In this document: positions 34,797 to 43,843 of the stretch, in pieces | Numbering within the stretch: the first letter of the stretch is position 1 | Layout: each line of letters begins with the position of its first letter | Assembly: GCA_048594885.1 (NCBI GenBank) | Contig: JBMDXB010000164.1 | Coordinates: forward strand, 1-64,000 | Origin: JBMDXB01 sp048594885 | Lineage (GTDB): Bacteria > Acidobacteriota > Vicinamibacteria > Vicinamibacterales > 2-12-FULL-66-21 | DNA length: 64,000 bases | Direction: 5' to 3' | Program-made: the position numbers and the translations under genes | Notes under the pieces: model-generated | The model's database searches: none | What the model was told of the DNA's origin: nothing | What the model saw: the letters and a program-made list of their open reading frames with translations, nothing else

Positions 34797-35402
34797 TCAC
34801 CCGGCATGGCTGCGCATCTCACGCTCGATCCACGCCCGGGCGAACTCCCAGTCGCGCATCACGGTCTTCGTCGACACGTCGAGCGCTTCCGCGGTCTCCT
34901 CGAGACTGAGCCCGGCGAAGAAACGCAGCTCGACGACGCGGCTCTTGCGGGCGTCGAGCGCCGCCAGCGCCTCCAGGGCATCGTCGAGCCGAATCAGGTC
35001 TGCCGCGCGTTCCATCGCACCGAGCAACGGCTCGTCGAACGTCACGCGAACCGCGTCGCCGCCGCGCTTTTCGGCGCGGCGCGCGCGCGCCGCGTCCACG
35101 AGCACGCGCCGCATCAAGCGCGCGATCATCGCCAGAAAGTGCGCGCGGTTCTGCCAGTTGACACGCTGCACGTCCGCCAGCCGCAGGAACGCCTCGTTGA
35201 CCAGTGCCGTTGTCTGAAGCGTCTGCCCGCGATGCTCGCCCGCCATGCAGTGGCCCGCGATCCGGTGCACTTCGTCGTAGACGAGCGGCATCAGCGCGTT
35301 CAGCGCCTCCTCGTCGCCGCGGCGCCAGGCGACGAGCAGGTCGGTGAGGTCTCGTGAGTCTGCCAATCGGCCGATCTTAGGGCTTTTGGCGCCGATGTCC
35401 AT
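34797..35402 (-). CDS. ECF-family RNA polymerase sigma factor
   Basis: The 201-residue protein has sigma region 2 (about 25-95, LVNEAFLRLADVQRVNWQNR) and region 4 helix-turn-helix (about 140-190, ELRFFAGLSLEETAEALDVS). It belongs to the same kinase-associated ECF type as the sigma factor at 11859-12449 but is clearly diverged. The ATG at 35402 is chosen over longer upstream codons since homology starts soon after. The closest kinase gene is at 36051-38957, separated by a gene on the opposite strand. No anti-sigma gene is seen. Confidence 0.88.
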   Translation of the reverse strand: MDIGAKSPKIGRLADSRDLTDLLVAWRRGDEEALNALMPLVYDEVHRIAGHCMAGEHRGQTLQTTALVNEAFLRLADVQRVNWQNRAHFLAMIARLMRRVLVDAARARRAEKRGGDAVRVTFDEPLLGAMERAADLIRLDDALEALAALDARKSRVVELRFFAGLSLEETAEALDVSTKTVMRDWEFARAWIEREMRSHAG

Positions 35403-35446
35403 TTCGGCCGCCGCGTTCCGCCTTCCCACCGTGAGGGAGGGACGCA

Positions 35447-36148
35447 GTGGCACGAATGGCACTCCGTGCGGCGGCGATGGCGAGCTCGGTCGCGGTGAGC
35501 CTCGGCGCGACGGCACGCGCAGCCGAGCGGCCGGTGGTGCGCCTGAACGTGCACAATCACTCGGAAATCGCGCCGGACGCGCTCGCGCGCGTGCAGCGCG
35601 AGGTCGCGCGTATCTACCAGGACGCCGGCGTCCGGATCGTGTGGGCGGACGCGACAGCTGCCGCCACCGCCGATGGCACAGCGCCGGCCAACCCGCGTCG
35701 CGTCACGCTCTGGCTGGTGAATATCACTCGCGATTCGAATGCCGGGGCGGCGGGATGCGCGCTCGGCCTGGGTATTGCCGCGACGTCCACGGCATACGTG
35801 TTCGTCAACCGCCTCCTGGCGGCGACGCGCGATCGTCCGGTCGATCTGCCAGCCGTACTCGCGCATGCCATCGCGCACGAAGTCGGTCACGTGCTGCTGC
35901 CGCCGGGGCCGCACTCCCGCTACGGATTGATGCGCGGGGATCTGGACTTCAGCGTCACGAATCCGGCTCGGTTCACGCGTGAGGAAGCGGCGGCACTCGG
36001 TCGAGCGCTGCAGCCACGTCCGCTGGCGCGGGAACGATCGGCTGCCGCGATCAGCGCACCCCGGCTTTGCTCCGAACATCGTCGAGCCAGTTCAGCACCA
36101 GAGGAATCGCACGCGCCGGCGATTCCTGCGGCGTGCGCTTCAACATGA
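35447..36148 (+). CDS. Exported metalloprotease-like protein (zincin motif)
   Basis: The 233-residue protein starts at a GTG with GGGAGG upstream and has a signal peptide (about 1-26). The central part ends in a zincin helix HEVGH (144-148) with a further His156 and a Met162 in RYGLM that could form a Met-turn. Spacing HExxH-x7-H is two residues longer than classic metzincins, so the match is partial. Substrate and family are not known. The 3' end overlaps the convergent kinase gene by 98 bp, and the last 35 residues look low-complexity. Confidence 0.65.
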   Translation: MARMALRAAAMASSVAVSLGATARAAERPVVRLNVHNHSEIAPDALARVQREVARIYQDAGVRIVWADATAAATADGTAPANPRRVTLWLVNITRDSNAGAAGCALGLGIAATSTAYVFVNRLLAATRDRPVDLPAVLAHAIAHEVGHVLLPPGPHSRYGLMRGDLDFSVTNPARFTREEAAALGRALQPRPLARERSAAAISAPRLCSEHRRASSAPEESHAPAIPAACAST

Positions 36149-38957
36149 GGAATCGTCCGTCGGGCGCGACGTCGCCGAACCCTTGATAGGGAGAGGAAAA
36201 CAGCACGCGCGGAGTGCCGACGACTGGTGTCGCACCGCTGAGATCGACCGGTACGACCATCATGTTTCCGCTGCCCCGGTCCGGCGGATCGGTGCGGTAA
36301 TACAGTTCGCGCCCGTCAGGCGACCACCGTGGCTCGAACCCTCCGCCTCGCGACACGGGAATGCGAACCGCCGGGTCCGAGAACGACGTCAGGTAGATTT
36401 CCGAGATGCCGGATACCGTCGCCGAATACGCGATCCACCGCCCGTCCCGCGAGAACATCGGACTCAGCTCCGCCGCCGGGGTTCGAATCAGCGGACGCGG
36501 GAGACCGGGTGGCCGCAGCGGCAGCACCCAGATGTCCGCGCGCGTCTCGGGATCGATCTCGCGGTACAGCAGCAGGCTTCCGTCCGGCGAAACAGAGTAC
36601 GGGATCTGGACGTTCGTGCTTGTCGTGAGCCGCTGCTCGTCGCCCGTGGCGCGGGCAGGCCGCCAGAAGATGTTCGCGACCGGCGCATCACGCGTGTAGA
36701 TGATGCGCTGCCCGTCGGCCGTCCACATCGCGAAATTCTGGACCTGGTTGAACGTCAGCCGGGTTGAAGGCTCGCGTCCTGTGAGATCGTCAATCCAGAG
36801 ATCGCGGTTGCGGCCTGTGGCGTTGACGCGGGCGAGCCGCCCGCCGTCGGGCGAGATCCGATACTGAAATCCGACCCCGGGCATTTTGGGAAGCTCCGTC
36901 GCCGCGCCATCGCGGTCCACCCACACCATCGTCTTATCCGCCTCGTCCAGCCCCCCGGGAATGTACGCAAGCGTGCCGTTATCGGCGATGCTGAAGTGCG
37001 CACCACCCGACAGATTGGTGTGGACGCCCGGCTGGACCGGCACGGCCGCGCCGGTGAGCTGCAGGCGATTCAGGTCGAACGGTGCGGCGTAGATGGCGTC
37101 GGGACGCGCGAAGATCAGCCACGCGCCGGCGCCGGCCTGCGTGACCACACGGCCGTAGCTCGCGCCTTCGACGAGCGTTGCCGGCTCTCCGCCGTCGAGT
37201 GACTGCACGGCAATGCGGCCACCCTCGAAGGCCGTGTTGTTCCAGATGGTGTAAATGACGGCGCGGCGTTCGGCGAGCACCTGCGGCCAGTGATGTACCC
37301 CTTCCCCCGCCCGTACCGTGGTCACGCGTTGCGGAGACCCGCCGGCGGCCGGGACGCGCCACAAACCGCCGACTTTCGACACCATGGCCGCGAACACGAT
37401 GGTGTCGTCCGAGCCCCATGACGCCGCGCTCACGGCGAAGTCGCGCATGCCGTCCGCTGCGGCGTCGATGATGGTGACGGGCGTGCCGCCGTCTGCGGGC
37501 ACGCGGTTGAGGCTTGCGCCGCCTTCGGTGTCGAGGAACGCGATCCACCGCCCGTCGGGCGAGAAGAGCGGGCTCGTGGCGCCCTCGGTGCCTCCAAGAG
37601 GCGTGACGCTGGATTCGCGGAGATACCGCGAGTACAGCTGACGGCGGCCGTTCGACAGTCCGACGAACACGATCCGTCCCCCGTCGGGAGACACCGCCAC
37701 CGAGGATCCGCGGCCGATCGCGAAGATCGCCACGCCGTCGGGCACGGGCACCGAGAGGTGCATCGGTGCGGCCGGTGAGGAACGCCTCGCCGACATCGCG
37801 AACCAGGCGGCGGCCACGCCGACGATCAAGAGCAGCGTGGCGGCGATCCACGGCAGCCGCGCGCGGTACGGGCGGGCGGTCGACAGAACGGTCTCGCCGT
37901 CGTCGGCGCCGCTCAGCGCGTCCTCGAGCTCGATCCGCGCGTCGGCCATGTCGTGAAGCCGGCGCTCCACATCCTTCGTCAGGCACCGGCGTAGGAGATC
38001 GCGCACGCGGCGCGGCGTGGCGGACGGCAGGCGCATCCAATCCGGATCGGCGGTGACGATCGCGCCGATGACGTCCGCGGACGAATTCCCTCGAAACGCT
38101 CTGGCGCCCGTGAGCATTTCGTACAGGAGGCAGCCGAACGCCCAGATATCGGTGCGCTTGTCGACGATGGTGCCGCGCGCCTGTTCGGGACTCATATAGG
38201 CGACGGTGCCCATCACCACGCCGTCGGCCGTCGCCGTGACGGGAACCGCCGCCAGATCGTGCTCCGGCGCGTTCAGCTTCGCCAGCCCGAAATCGAGGAC
38301 TTTGGCGATGCCGCGCGGCGTGATCTTGATGTTGGCCGGCTTCAGGTCGCGGTGGATGACGCCCTGCTGATGCGCGACGGCAAGCGCGTCGGCGATCTGC
38401 CGCGCAATCGCAAGTGCCTCGCTCACCGGAAGCGCACCGGCGTCCAGCCGCTCGGCGAGGGTGACGCCGTCGACGAGCTCCAGGACGAGGGCGCGGATGC
38501 CGCCGCTTTCCTCCACGCCGTGGATAACGGCGATGTGGGGATGCTTCAACGACGCGAGAATTCGCGCTTCCCGCTCGAACCGCTCGCGCCGGCGCGGATC
38601 GCGATCGAGCGCCTCCGGCAGCACCTTGATGGCGACCTCGCGTCCGAGCCTGGTGTCGCGCGCGAGGTACACGTCGCCCATGCCGCCGCTTCCGATCAAC
38701 GCGCCAAGGGTGTAGGCGCCCACCGAACGGCCTTCGAGGTTCCCCCGGGCGGGCGACGAGAGCACTGCCGCGGCGGCACCGTGGACGCCGTCCCGGATCA
38801 ACGTGCCCTCCGGCTGCGCCAGCAGCGACTCGACCTCGCGCCGCATGGCGCTATCCCCGGAACAGGCGGTATCGAGGAACGCGGCTCGCTCACCGGGCGG
38901 TAGCGCGCGCGCCGCGTGAAACAGTTCCTCCAGCCGCGCCCACCGATCGGGCGTCAT
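36051..38957 (-). CDS. Ser/Thr protein kinase with TolB-like beta-propeller
   Basis: The 968-residue membrane kinase is read from the ATG at 38957, with GGAGGG 9 bp upstream. An alternative ATG at 38978 lacks this. The kinase domain (about 75-345) is complete: IGSGGMGDVYLA, VAIKVL, HRDLKPAN, DFGLAK, SPEQARG. A membrane helix follows (about 370-390, WIAATLLLIVGVAAAWF). The extracytoplasmic C-terminus holds PD40/TolB-like repeats with the recurring FSPDGRWIAF pattern, forming a propeller sensor. It is divergent from a TonB receptor with only about 50 bp between starts, so the two may share control. Confidence 0.92.
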   Translation of the reverse strand: MTPDRWARLEELFHAARALPPGERAAFLDTACSGDSAMRREVESLLAQPEGTLIRDGVHGAAAAVLSSPARGNLEGRSVGAYTLGALIGSGGMGDVYLARDTRLGREVAIKVLPEALDRDPRRRERFEREARILASLKHPHIAVIHGVEESGGIRALVLELVDGVTLAERLDAGALPVSEALAIARQIADALAVAHQQGVIHRDLKPANIKITPRGIAKVLDFGLAKLNAPEHDLAAVPVTATADGVVMGTVAYMSPEQARGTIVDKRTDIWAFGCLLYEMLTGARAFRGNSSADVIGAIVTADPDWMRLPSATPRRVRDLLRRCLTKDVERRLHDMADARIELEDALSGADDGETVLSTARPYRARLPWIAATLLLIVGVAAAWFAMSARRSSPAAPMHLSVPVPDGVAIFAIGRGSSVAVSPDGGRIVFVGLSNGRRQLYSRYLRESSVTPLGGTEGATSPLFSPDGRWIAFLDTEGGASLNRVPADGGTPVTIIDAAADGMRDFAVSAASWGSDDTIVFAAMVSKVGGLWRVPAAGGSPQRVTTVRAGEGVHHWPQVLAERRAVIYTIWNNTAFEGGRIAVQSLDGGEPATLVEGASYGRVVTQAGAGAWLIFARPDAIYAAPFDLNRLQLTGAAVPVQPGVHTNLSGGAHFSIADNGTLAYIPGGLDEADKTMVWVDRDGAATELPKMPGVGFQYRISPDGGRLARVNATGRNRDLWIDDLTGREPSTRLTFNQVQNFAMWTADGQRIIYTRDAPVANIFWRPARATGDEQRLTTSTNVQIPYSVSPDGSLLLYREIDPETRADIWVLPLRPPGLPRPLIRTPAAELSPMFSRDGRWIAYSATVSGISEIYLTSFSDPAVRIPVSRGGGFEPRWSPDGRELYYRTDPPDRGSGNMMVVPVDLSGATPVVGTPRVLFSSPYQGFGDVAPDGRFLMLKRTPQESPARAIPLVLNWLDDVRSKAGVR

Positions 38958-39005
38958 GCCGTGGGGCCCTCCGGTCATTGGGGTATTCTACGCGCGAAGG
39001 GTCGG

Positions 39006-41879
39006 GTGAATCTCCGCACGACGGCCACGCTCCTGCTCGTCTTGTGCGTCGTCACGATCGCGCACGCGCAGAGCGCGAGCGGCGCCATCGAGGGCGTCGC
39101 CGTTGACGAAGGCGGCGGTGTGCTGGTCGGCGCGACGGTCACGCTCACGCACGCGGCGACGGGCACGACACGCGCGGCCGTCACCGGTTCGGACGGCCTG
39201 TTTCGCGCGCTGTTCCTGCCCGTCGGACTCTACGACGTCACCGTTGTGGCACCGGGATTCGAGCCTCGAACGGAATCGCGCGTCGCGGTCGCTGTCGGAC
39301 AGACGATCACGCTCCGGATCGTGCTGAGGCTCGCCGGTGTTGCCGAATCCCTGAAAGTCGCGGCTGGCGGCGGAACGCTGGAAACGACGCGAACCGCGGT
39401 CAGTACGATCGTGGACGAGCGCGCGGTTCAGCACCTGCCGGTCAACGGACGCAACTTCATCGAGTTCGCGCTGCTCACCGCCGGTGTCGCGCGCGATGTC
39501 CGCCTTGGCGACCTCAGTTTCGCCGGACAGCGCGGCACGCTCAACAGCCTCGTCATCGACGGCGCCGACAGCAACAACACCTTCGCCGGGCAGACGCTCG
39601 GCCGCAGCGGATCGGGCAGGGCGCCCTACCAGTTCAGCCTGGACGCCGTGAAGGAGTTCCAGGTCAACGCGCAGTCGTTCTCGGCGGAGTACGGCCGCGC
39701 GGGCGGCGCGGTGATTAACGTGGTGACGAAGTCGGGTACGAACGCCGTGCGCGGCTCGACGTTCGAGTTCTACCGCGACAAGGCGCTGAACGCGACCGAT
39801 GCCATCAGCCGGCTCAGAGGGCTGCCGAAGGCGCCGTATCACTACCATCAATTCGGCGGCACGCTGGGCGGACCCCTGCGCGTCGACCGCGACTTCTTTT
39901 TCGCGAATTACGACGGCCAGCGCAACACGCAGCCGAACACCGTCTTCCTCGATCTTCCGGCCGACGTGTCGGCGGACCCGGTGACGCAGTCGGCGATCGC
40001 GCGATTGCGGCCGCTCGGCGCTTCGTGGGATCGTCGCCTCGACCAGGACGTGTTCCTCGTCAAGACCGATCATCATCGCGGCGCGGAGCACCGCGTCTCG
40101 TTCCGCTACAACCATCAGGATTTCACCGGGGAAGGATACGAAGCGGCCGGCGCACTGAGCGCCTGGGAGCACACCGGCGATTCCCTCGTGAAGACGCGAA
40201 CCGCCGCGGCGACCTGGGGATGGCTCCCCGGACGTTACCTCAGCGAGCTGAGAGTTCACTACGCGCTCGATCACCAGACCGGAACGGCCAACAGCACGGA
40301 TCCCGAAGCCGCGATCCAGGAGCGCGGGCGGCGCGTGCTCGTGATCGGGCGCAATTTCTTCAGCCCGCGCGAGACGCTGCTCGATCGTGCGCAGGTAGCC
40401 GCCACCCTGGCGTGGTCGGGAGGGCCGCACCTGCTGAAAGCGGGATTCGACGTGCAGTTCGACAAGATCGAGAACTACTTCCCTGGATTCTTCAGCGGCT
40501 CCTACAGGTTCGCGAGCCTCGCCGCGTTCGAGCGGCGCGCGGCCGCCTTCTATCGGCAGGACTTTCCGGGGCCCGGCACCTCCGGCCCGTACACGCGCCC
40601 GCACCGCGACGAGTATTCCGTGTTCGTGCAGGAGGAGTGGAAGCCCGCAACCAGCGTGACGCTGAACGGCGGCTTGCGCTACGACCTGATGCGGTCAGCG
40701 GCGCCGAACGTGCGGAACGCCCATCCGGAGTTGCTGGCCGCTGACATCGACACCAGCCGGCTCAGCGTCGACACGAACAACTGGGGCCCGCGCCTGGGTG
40801 CCGCGTGGAATCCTCGTGGCGGCCGCTACGTGCTCCGCGCCGGCGGCGGACTGTACTACGGACGCACACCTTCGATCGCCGCGACGGCCGCCGCCTCCAA
40901 CGGCATCAACGTCGTCTCGCTCACGTTCACGGGCGCCGACGTGCCTGTCTATCCGCACAGATTCGCGGACATTCCCGCTCACGTCCGCCCGCAGCCGATG
41001 ATCTTCCATGTCGAGCGTGACCACGCGGATCCGAAGCTCCTGCACGTGAACACGGCATTCGAATGGCGTATCGCGGCCGCCACGACACTGACGGCGACGT
41101 ACCTGCATGTGACCGGACGCGATCTCCCGCGGTCGGTCGATCGCAACCTCGGCACCGCCGGCCAGCGAAGCTATACGATTGCCGGCGTCAACGGCGAAGT
41201 CACGTATCACCGGTTCGGACCGGATCGGCCGTTCCCGTCGTTCGGCCGCGTGGTTGCGTTCGAGTCGAGCGCCGAATCCCGCTACGACGGCGTCACGGTG
41301 GATCTCTCCCGACGCGCGCGCGCCACCCACGTCCGGGTCGCCTACACACTGGGAAAGGTCGTGGACACCAATCCTGACGCGACGGCGGTGGCCACCGACG
41401 ATATCAGGTTCGTCTCCAATCCCATCGACTTCGAAGTCGACCGGACCGTGGGCGATAACGACCGCCGTCACCGCCTCGTGGCGAGCGGGGTGTACACAGC
41501 GGCGGGATGGTCCTTCAGCAGTATCATCACCACTGAATCCGGGCGCCCGTATTCCGCGAGAATGATCGACGTCGATCTCAACAACGACGGAAACAGCCTC
41601 AACGATCTCGCGCCAGGCACGCGGCGGAACGCCCTCCGGCTGCCCGCGATCATCACGGTGGACGCCCGGATCGCGCGCGAGCTGCCGCTGCGCGGGCGGC
41701 TGCGGGCCCACGCGATCGTGGAAGCGTTCAACCTCCTCAATCGAGCGAACATCAACGGCGTCTTCCCGCTGCGCTACACGCTTCAGGGCTCCACGCTGAC
41801 GCCACACCCGTCCTTCGGCCTGCCGATTACGTCGGCGGGCGAACGTATCGTCCAGCTCGCCCTGCGTCTTAGCGTGTGA
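39006..41879 (+). CDS. TonB-dependent receptor, Oar-like with carboxypeptidase-regulatory domain
   Basis: The 957-residue outer-membrane protein starts at a GTG (AAGGG upstream) that opens directly into a signal peptide ending AHAQ. Next is a carboxypeptidase-regulatory-like beta domain (about 22-105). A plug domain follows (about 120-260, QFSLDAVKEFQVNAQSFSAE, GGAVINVVTKSGTN), then a large beta-barrel. Such Acidobacteria/Bacteroidetes receptors import oligosaccharides or peptides. The ligand is not known. It is divergent from the propeller kinase gene. No dedicated TonB/ExbBD genes are in the window. Confidence 0.9.
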   Translation: MNLRTTATLLLVLCVVTIAHAQSASGAIEGVAVDEGGGVLVGATVTLTHAATGTTRAAVTGSDGLFRALFLPVGLYDVTVVAPGFEPRTESRVAVAVGQTITLRIVLRLAGVAESLKVAAGGGTLETTRTAVSTIVDERAVQHLPVNGRNFIEFALLTAGVARDVRLGDLSFAGQRGTLNSLVIDGADSNNTFAGQTLGRSGSGRAPYQFSLDAVKEFQVNAQSFSAEYGRAGGAVINVVTKSGTNAVRGSTFEFYRDKALNATDAISRLRGLPKAPYHYHQFGGTLGGPLRVDRDFFFANYDGQRNTQPNTVFLDLPADVSADPVTQSAIARLRPLGASWDRRLDQDVFLVKTDHHRGAEHRVSFRYNHQDFTGEGYEAAGALSAWEHTGDSLVKTRTAAATWGWLPGRYLSELRVHYALDHQTGTANSTDPEAAIQERGRRVLVIGRNFFSPRETLLDRAQVAATLAWSGGPHLLKAGFDVQFDKIENYFPGFFSGSYRFASLAAFERRAAAFYRQDFPGPGTSGPYTRPHRDEYSVFVQEEWKPATSVTLNGGLRYDLMRSAAPNVRNAHPELLAADIDTSRLSVDTNNWGPRLGAAWNPRGGRYVLRAGGGLYYGRTPSIAATAAASNGINVVSLTFTGADVPVYPHRFADIPAHVRPQPMIFHVERDHADPKLLHVNTAFEWRIAAATTLTATYLHVTGRDLPRSVDRNLGTAGQRSYTIAGVNGEVTYHRFGPDRPFPSFGRVVAFESSAESRYDGVTVDLSRRARATHVRVAYTLGKVVDTNPDATAVATDDIRFVSNPIDFEVDRTVGDNDRRHRLVASGVYTAAGWSFSSIITTESGRPYSARMIDVDLNNDGNSLNDLAPGTRRNALRLPAIITVDARIARELPLRGRLRAHAIVEAFNLLNRANINGVFPLRYTLQGSTLTPHPSFGLPITSAGERIVQLALRLSV

Positions 41880-41934
41880 GGAGGACCGCCCATTGGCCAG
41901 CCAGGCCAAGCCGTTGGCCGGCAAAAACTGCCTA

Positions 41935-41963
41935 TTGACGGTTCACCGACACCCCCCCACAAT
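41935..41963 (+). promoter_or_regulatory. Candidate promoter of the SIR2-STAND operon
   Basis: TTGACG (41935-41940) is followed after 17 bp by CACAAT (41958-41963), a reasonable sigma-70-like pair in a GC-rich setting. The predicted transcript would start near 41970, about 68 bp before the first gene. No clear Shine-Dalgarno precedes that gene's ATG. Inference only. Confidence 0.35.
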
Positions 41964-42037
41964 CAGCGCGTCGCGTCGTAACGCGCTCCCCAGCCAGTCA
42001 ACCCACGGGCCCTCCCGTCTGGCAGCATCGACAATCT

Positions 42038-43843
42038 ATGCAGGATCGAGTTCGTGTCCTCGCCAACCTGATCAAACAGAAACATCGCACGAGCGATCAG
42101 TTCGTTCTGATGCTCGGCGCCGGGGCGTCGATGAGCTCGGGCGTGAAAGCCACGACGACGATCATGACGGAGCTCGCCGGACAATTCGGCACCGGTTCCG
42201 GCACGGACGCCGAGCGGTTCGATCGGCTCTGGGCGACGGCGCCGGTGAGCCAGCGCGCGGCGATGCTGGAGCCGTACCTGAAACAGGCTCCGTCCGGCGG
42301 CTATGAGAAGCTCGCGGAGCTGATCCGCCTTGGCCACATCGACGTGGTCATGACGTTCAACTTCGACCGGCTCGTCGAGCAGTCGCTGGACGCGATCGGC
42401 TTCAACGACTACAAGGTCATCATCCGCGGCGAACACGAACCGCACGTGATCGGCCAGCTGCTGCGCGAGCGGCAGCCGCGCGTCAAGATCCTGAAGCTTC
42501 ACGGCAGCCTGCAGTCCACCGACTTCCTGTTCTCCAAAGAGGAGATGCTGAACTATCCGGATCCGCTCGTGAGCATCATTCGCGAGCTGACCGGTCGCGA
42601 CATCATCGTGTGCGGCTATGCGTTCGCGGACACCTGCGTCATCCGCGCCTTCAACGACTCGCGCGATGCCGGCTCGATCTATTTCGTCAATCCCGCCGGC
42701 GCGACGGAGGGGGTCAAGTCGTTTCTGTTCGGCCGGCGGTCGCCAGAGAAGGTGATCAGCGGCAAGCTGGGTGAATTCGACCGCTTCTTCGAGACGCTCC
42801 ACGAGCTGGTGACGCGGCGCGACACGGAAGCGCCGCAGACGCGCCAGAACCCATTCAAGTTCATCGATCATTACCTCGAGGAGGAGCGATCGTATTTCGC
42901 CGGGCGCCGCGGCCTCTCGATGACGATTGCCAGGCGGGTCAGCGTCCCTCAGGGTGCGACGCTCTTTCTCTACGGCGGGTCGAAAGTCGGCAAGACCTCG
43001 TTCGTGCGAGCGGGCCTGATCGCCTGTCTCGACGCGCGGGAGCGCGGAGACCAGTGGCAGTGCCTCTACGTGCGCTGCCGTCCGAACATCACGCAGTTTC
43101 TCTGGGACGCGCTGCGGCAGCGCTACGGGCTGGCGGAAGGACCGCCCGACTGGCCGGCGGCGTTCGAGCGAATGAAGGCGGGCGACCGCCGCACGCTCCT
43201 CGTCCTCGATCAGTTCGAGCGGGTGTGCCGCCTGGCAGTCGCGTCACCCGAGCAGCACGCGGAACTGCGCGATCTCGTGACGATGCTGGAGGCGCAGGCT
43301 GACGGTCGCTTGAGCATTCTGCTGGTCGCCGTCGGCGACCTCTCCTTCTGGAAGGTGTTGGCGCAGGTGCCGCCGCCGGCCGGCGGCCGGCAGACCGAGG
43401 AGATCAGGCCGCTTTCCGCCAACCGGGTCGCGCGGTTGATCCGATTCGCCGCGCGCAAGGGAGGCGTCACGCTCGATCCCGAGCTCGTCGAGAAGTACTG
43501 CAAGGACTACAGCGAAGGCCTGGCGGATCCTGATGGGAAGCAGGCGTTCACGCTGATGCACTTGCAGACGATCTGCTACTACGTCGCCCGCGGCTTTCGG
43601 CCGCCCGATCGCGGATACGGTGCGCTGCCGCAGGGATTGTCCGCCGTGCTCGACGCGATCCGGGACGACAAGAGCAGCCTGCTGGAGCTCCTCGACGATC
43701 TGCCGCCGGACGATCGCCGGCTCATTCGCCGCTTTCTGAAGGCGATCTGCGATCCCGACGGCAATCCGCGGACGTTCATCGAATTCATCCGGCAGCACTT
43801 TCCCCAGTTGAAAGAAGACCGCTATCCGGAGCCGCTGCCATGA
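42038..43843 (+). CDS. SIR2-like NADase domain fused to nSTAND1 NTPase (candidate antiphage effector)
   Basis: The 601-residue protein has an N-terminal SIR2-like domain (about 15-260): GAGAS (27-31), TFNFD with Asn108, KLHGS with His155, and CGYAFAD (192-198). The Asn and His needed for NAD hydrolysis in defensive SIR2 enzymes are present. An nSTAND1 NTPase follows (about 270-600): YFAGR, Walker A GGSKVGKTS (313-321) and Walker B LLVLDQFE (387-394). This is the Avs5 (SIR2-STAND) arrangement, but the long C-terminal sensor of Avs proteins is absent. It overlaps the next gene by 4 bp (ATGA). Predicted role: NAD depletion on infection. Confidence 0.88.
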   Translation: MQDRVRVLANLIKQKHRTSDQFVLMLGAGASMSSGVKATTTIMTELAGQFGTGSGTDAERFDRLWATAPVSQRAAMLEPYLKQAPSGGYEKLAELIRLGHIDVVMTFNFDRLVEQSLDAIGFNDYKVIIRGEHEPHVIGQLLRERQPRVKILKLHGSLQSTDFLFSKEEMLNYPDPLVSIIRELTGRDIIVCGYAFADTCVIRAFNDSRDAGSIYFVNPAGATEGVKSFLFGRRSPEKVISGKLGEFDRFFETLHELVTRRDTEAPQTRQNPFKFIDHYLEEERSYFAGRRGLSMTIARRVSVPQGATLFLYGGSKVGKTSFVRAGLIACLDARERGDQWQCLYVRCRPNITQFLWDALRQRYGLAEGPPDWPAAFERMKAGDRRTLLVLDQFERVCRLAVASPEQHAELRDLVTMLEAQADGRLSILLVAVGDLSFWKVLAQVPPPAGGRQTEEIRPLSANRVARLIRFAARKGGVTLDPELVEKYCKDYSEGLADPDGKQAFTLMHLQTICYYVARGFRPPDRGYGALPQGLSAVLDAIRDDKSSLLELLDDLPPDDRRLIRRFLKAICDPDGNPRTFIEFIRQHFPQLKEDRYPEPLP

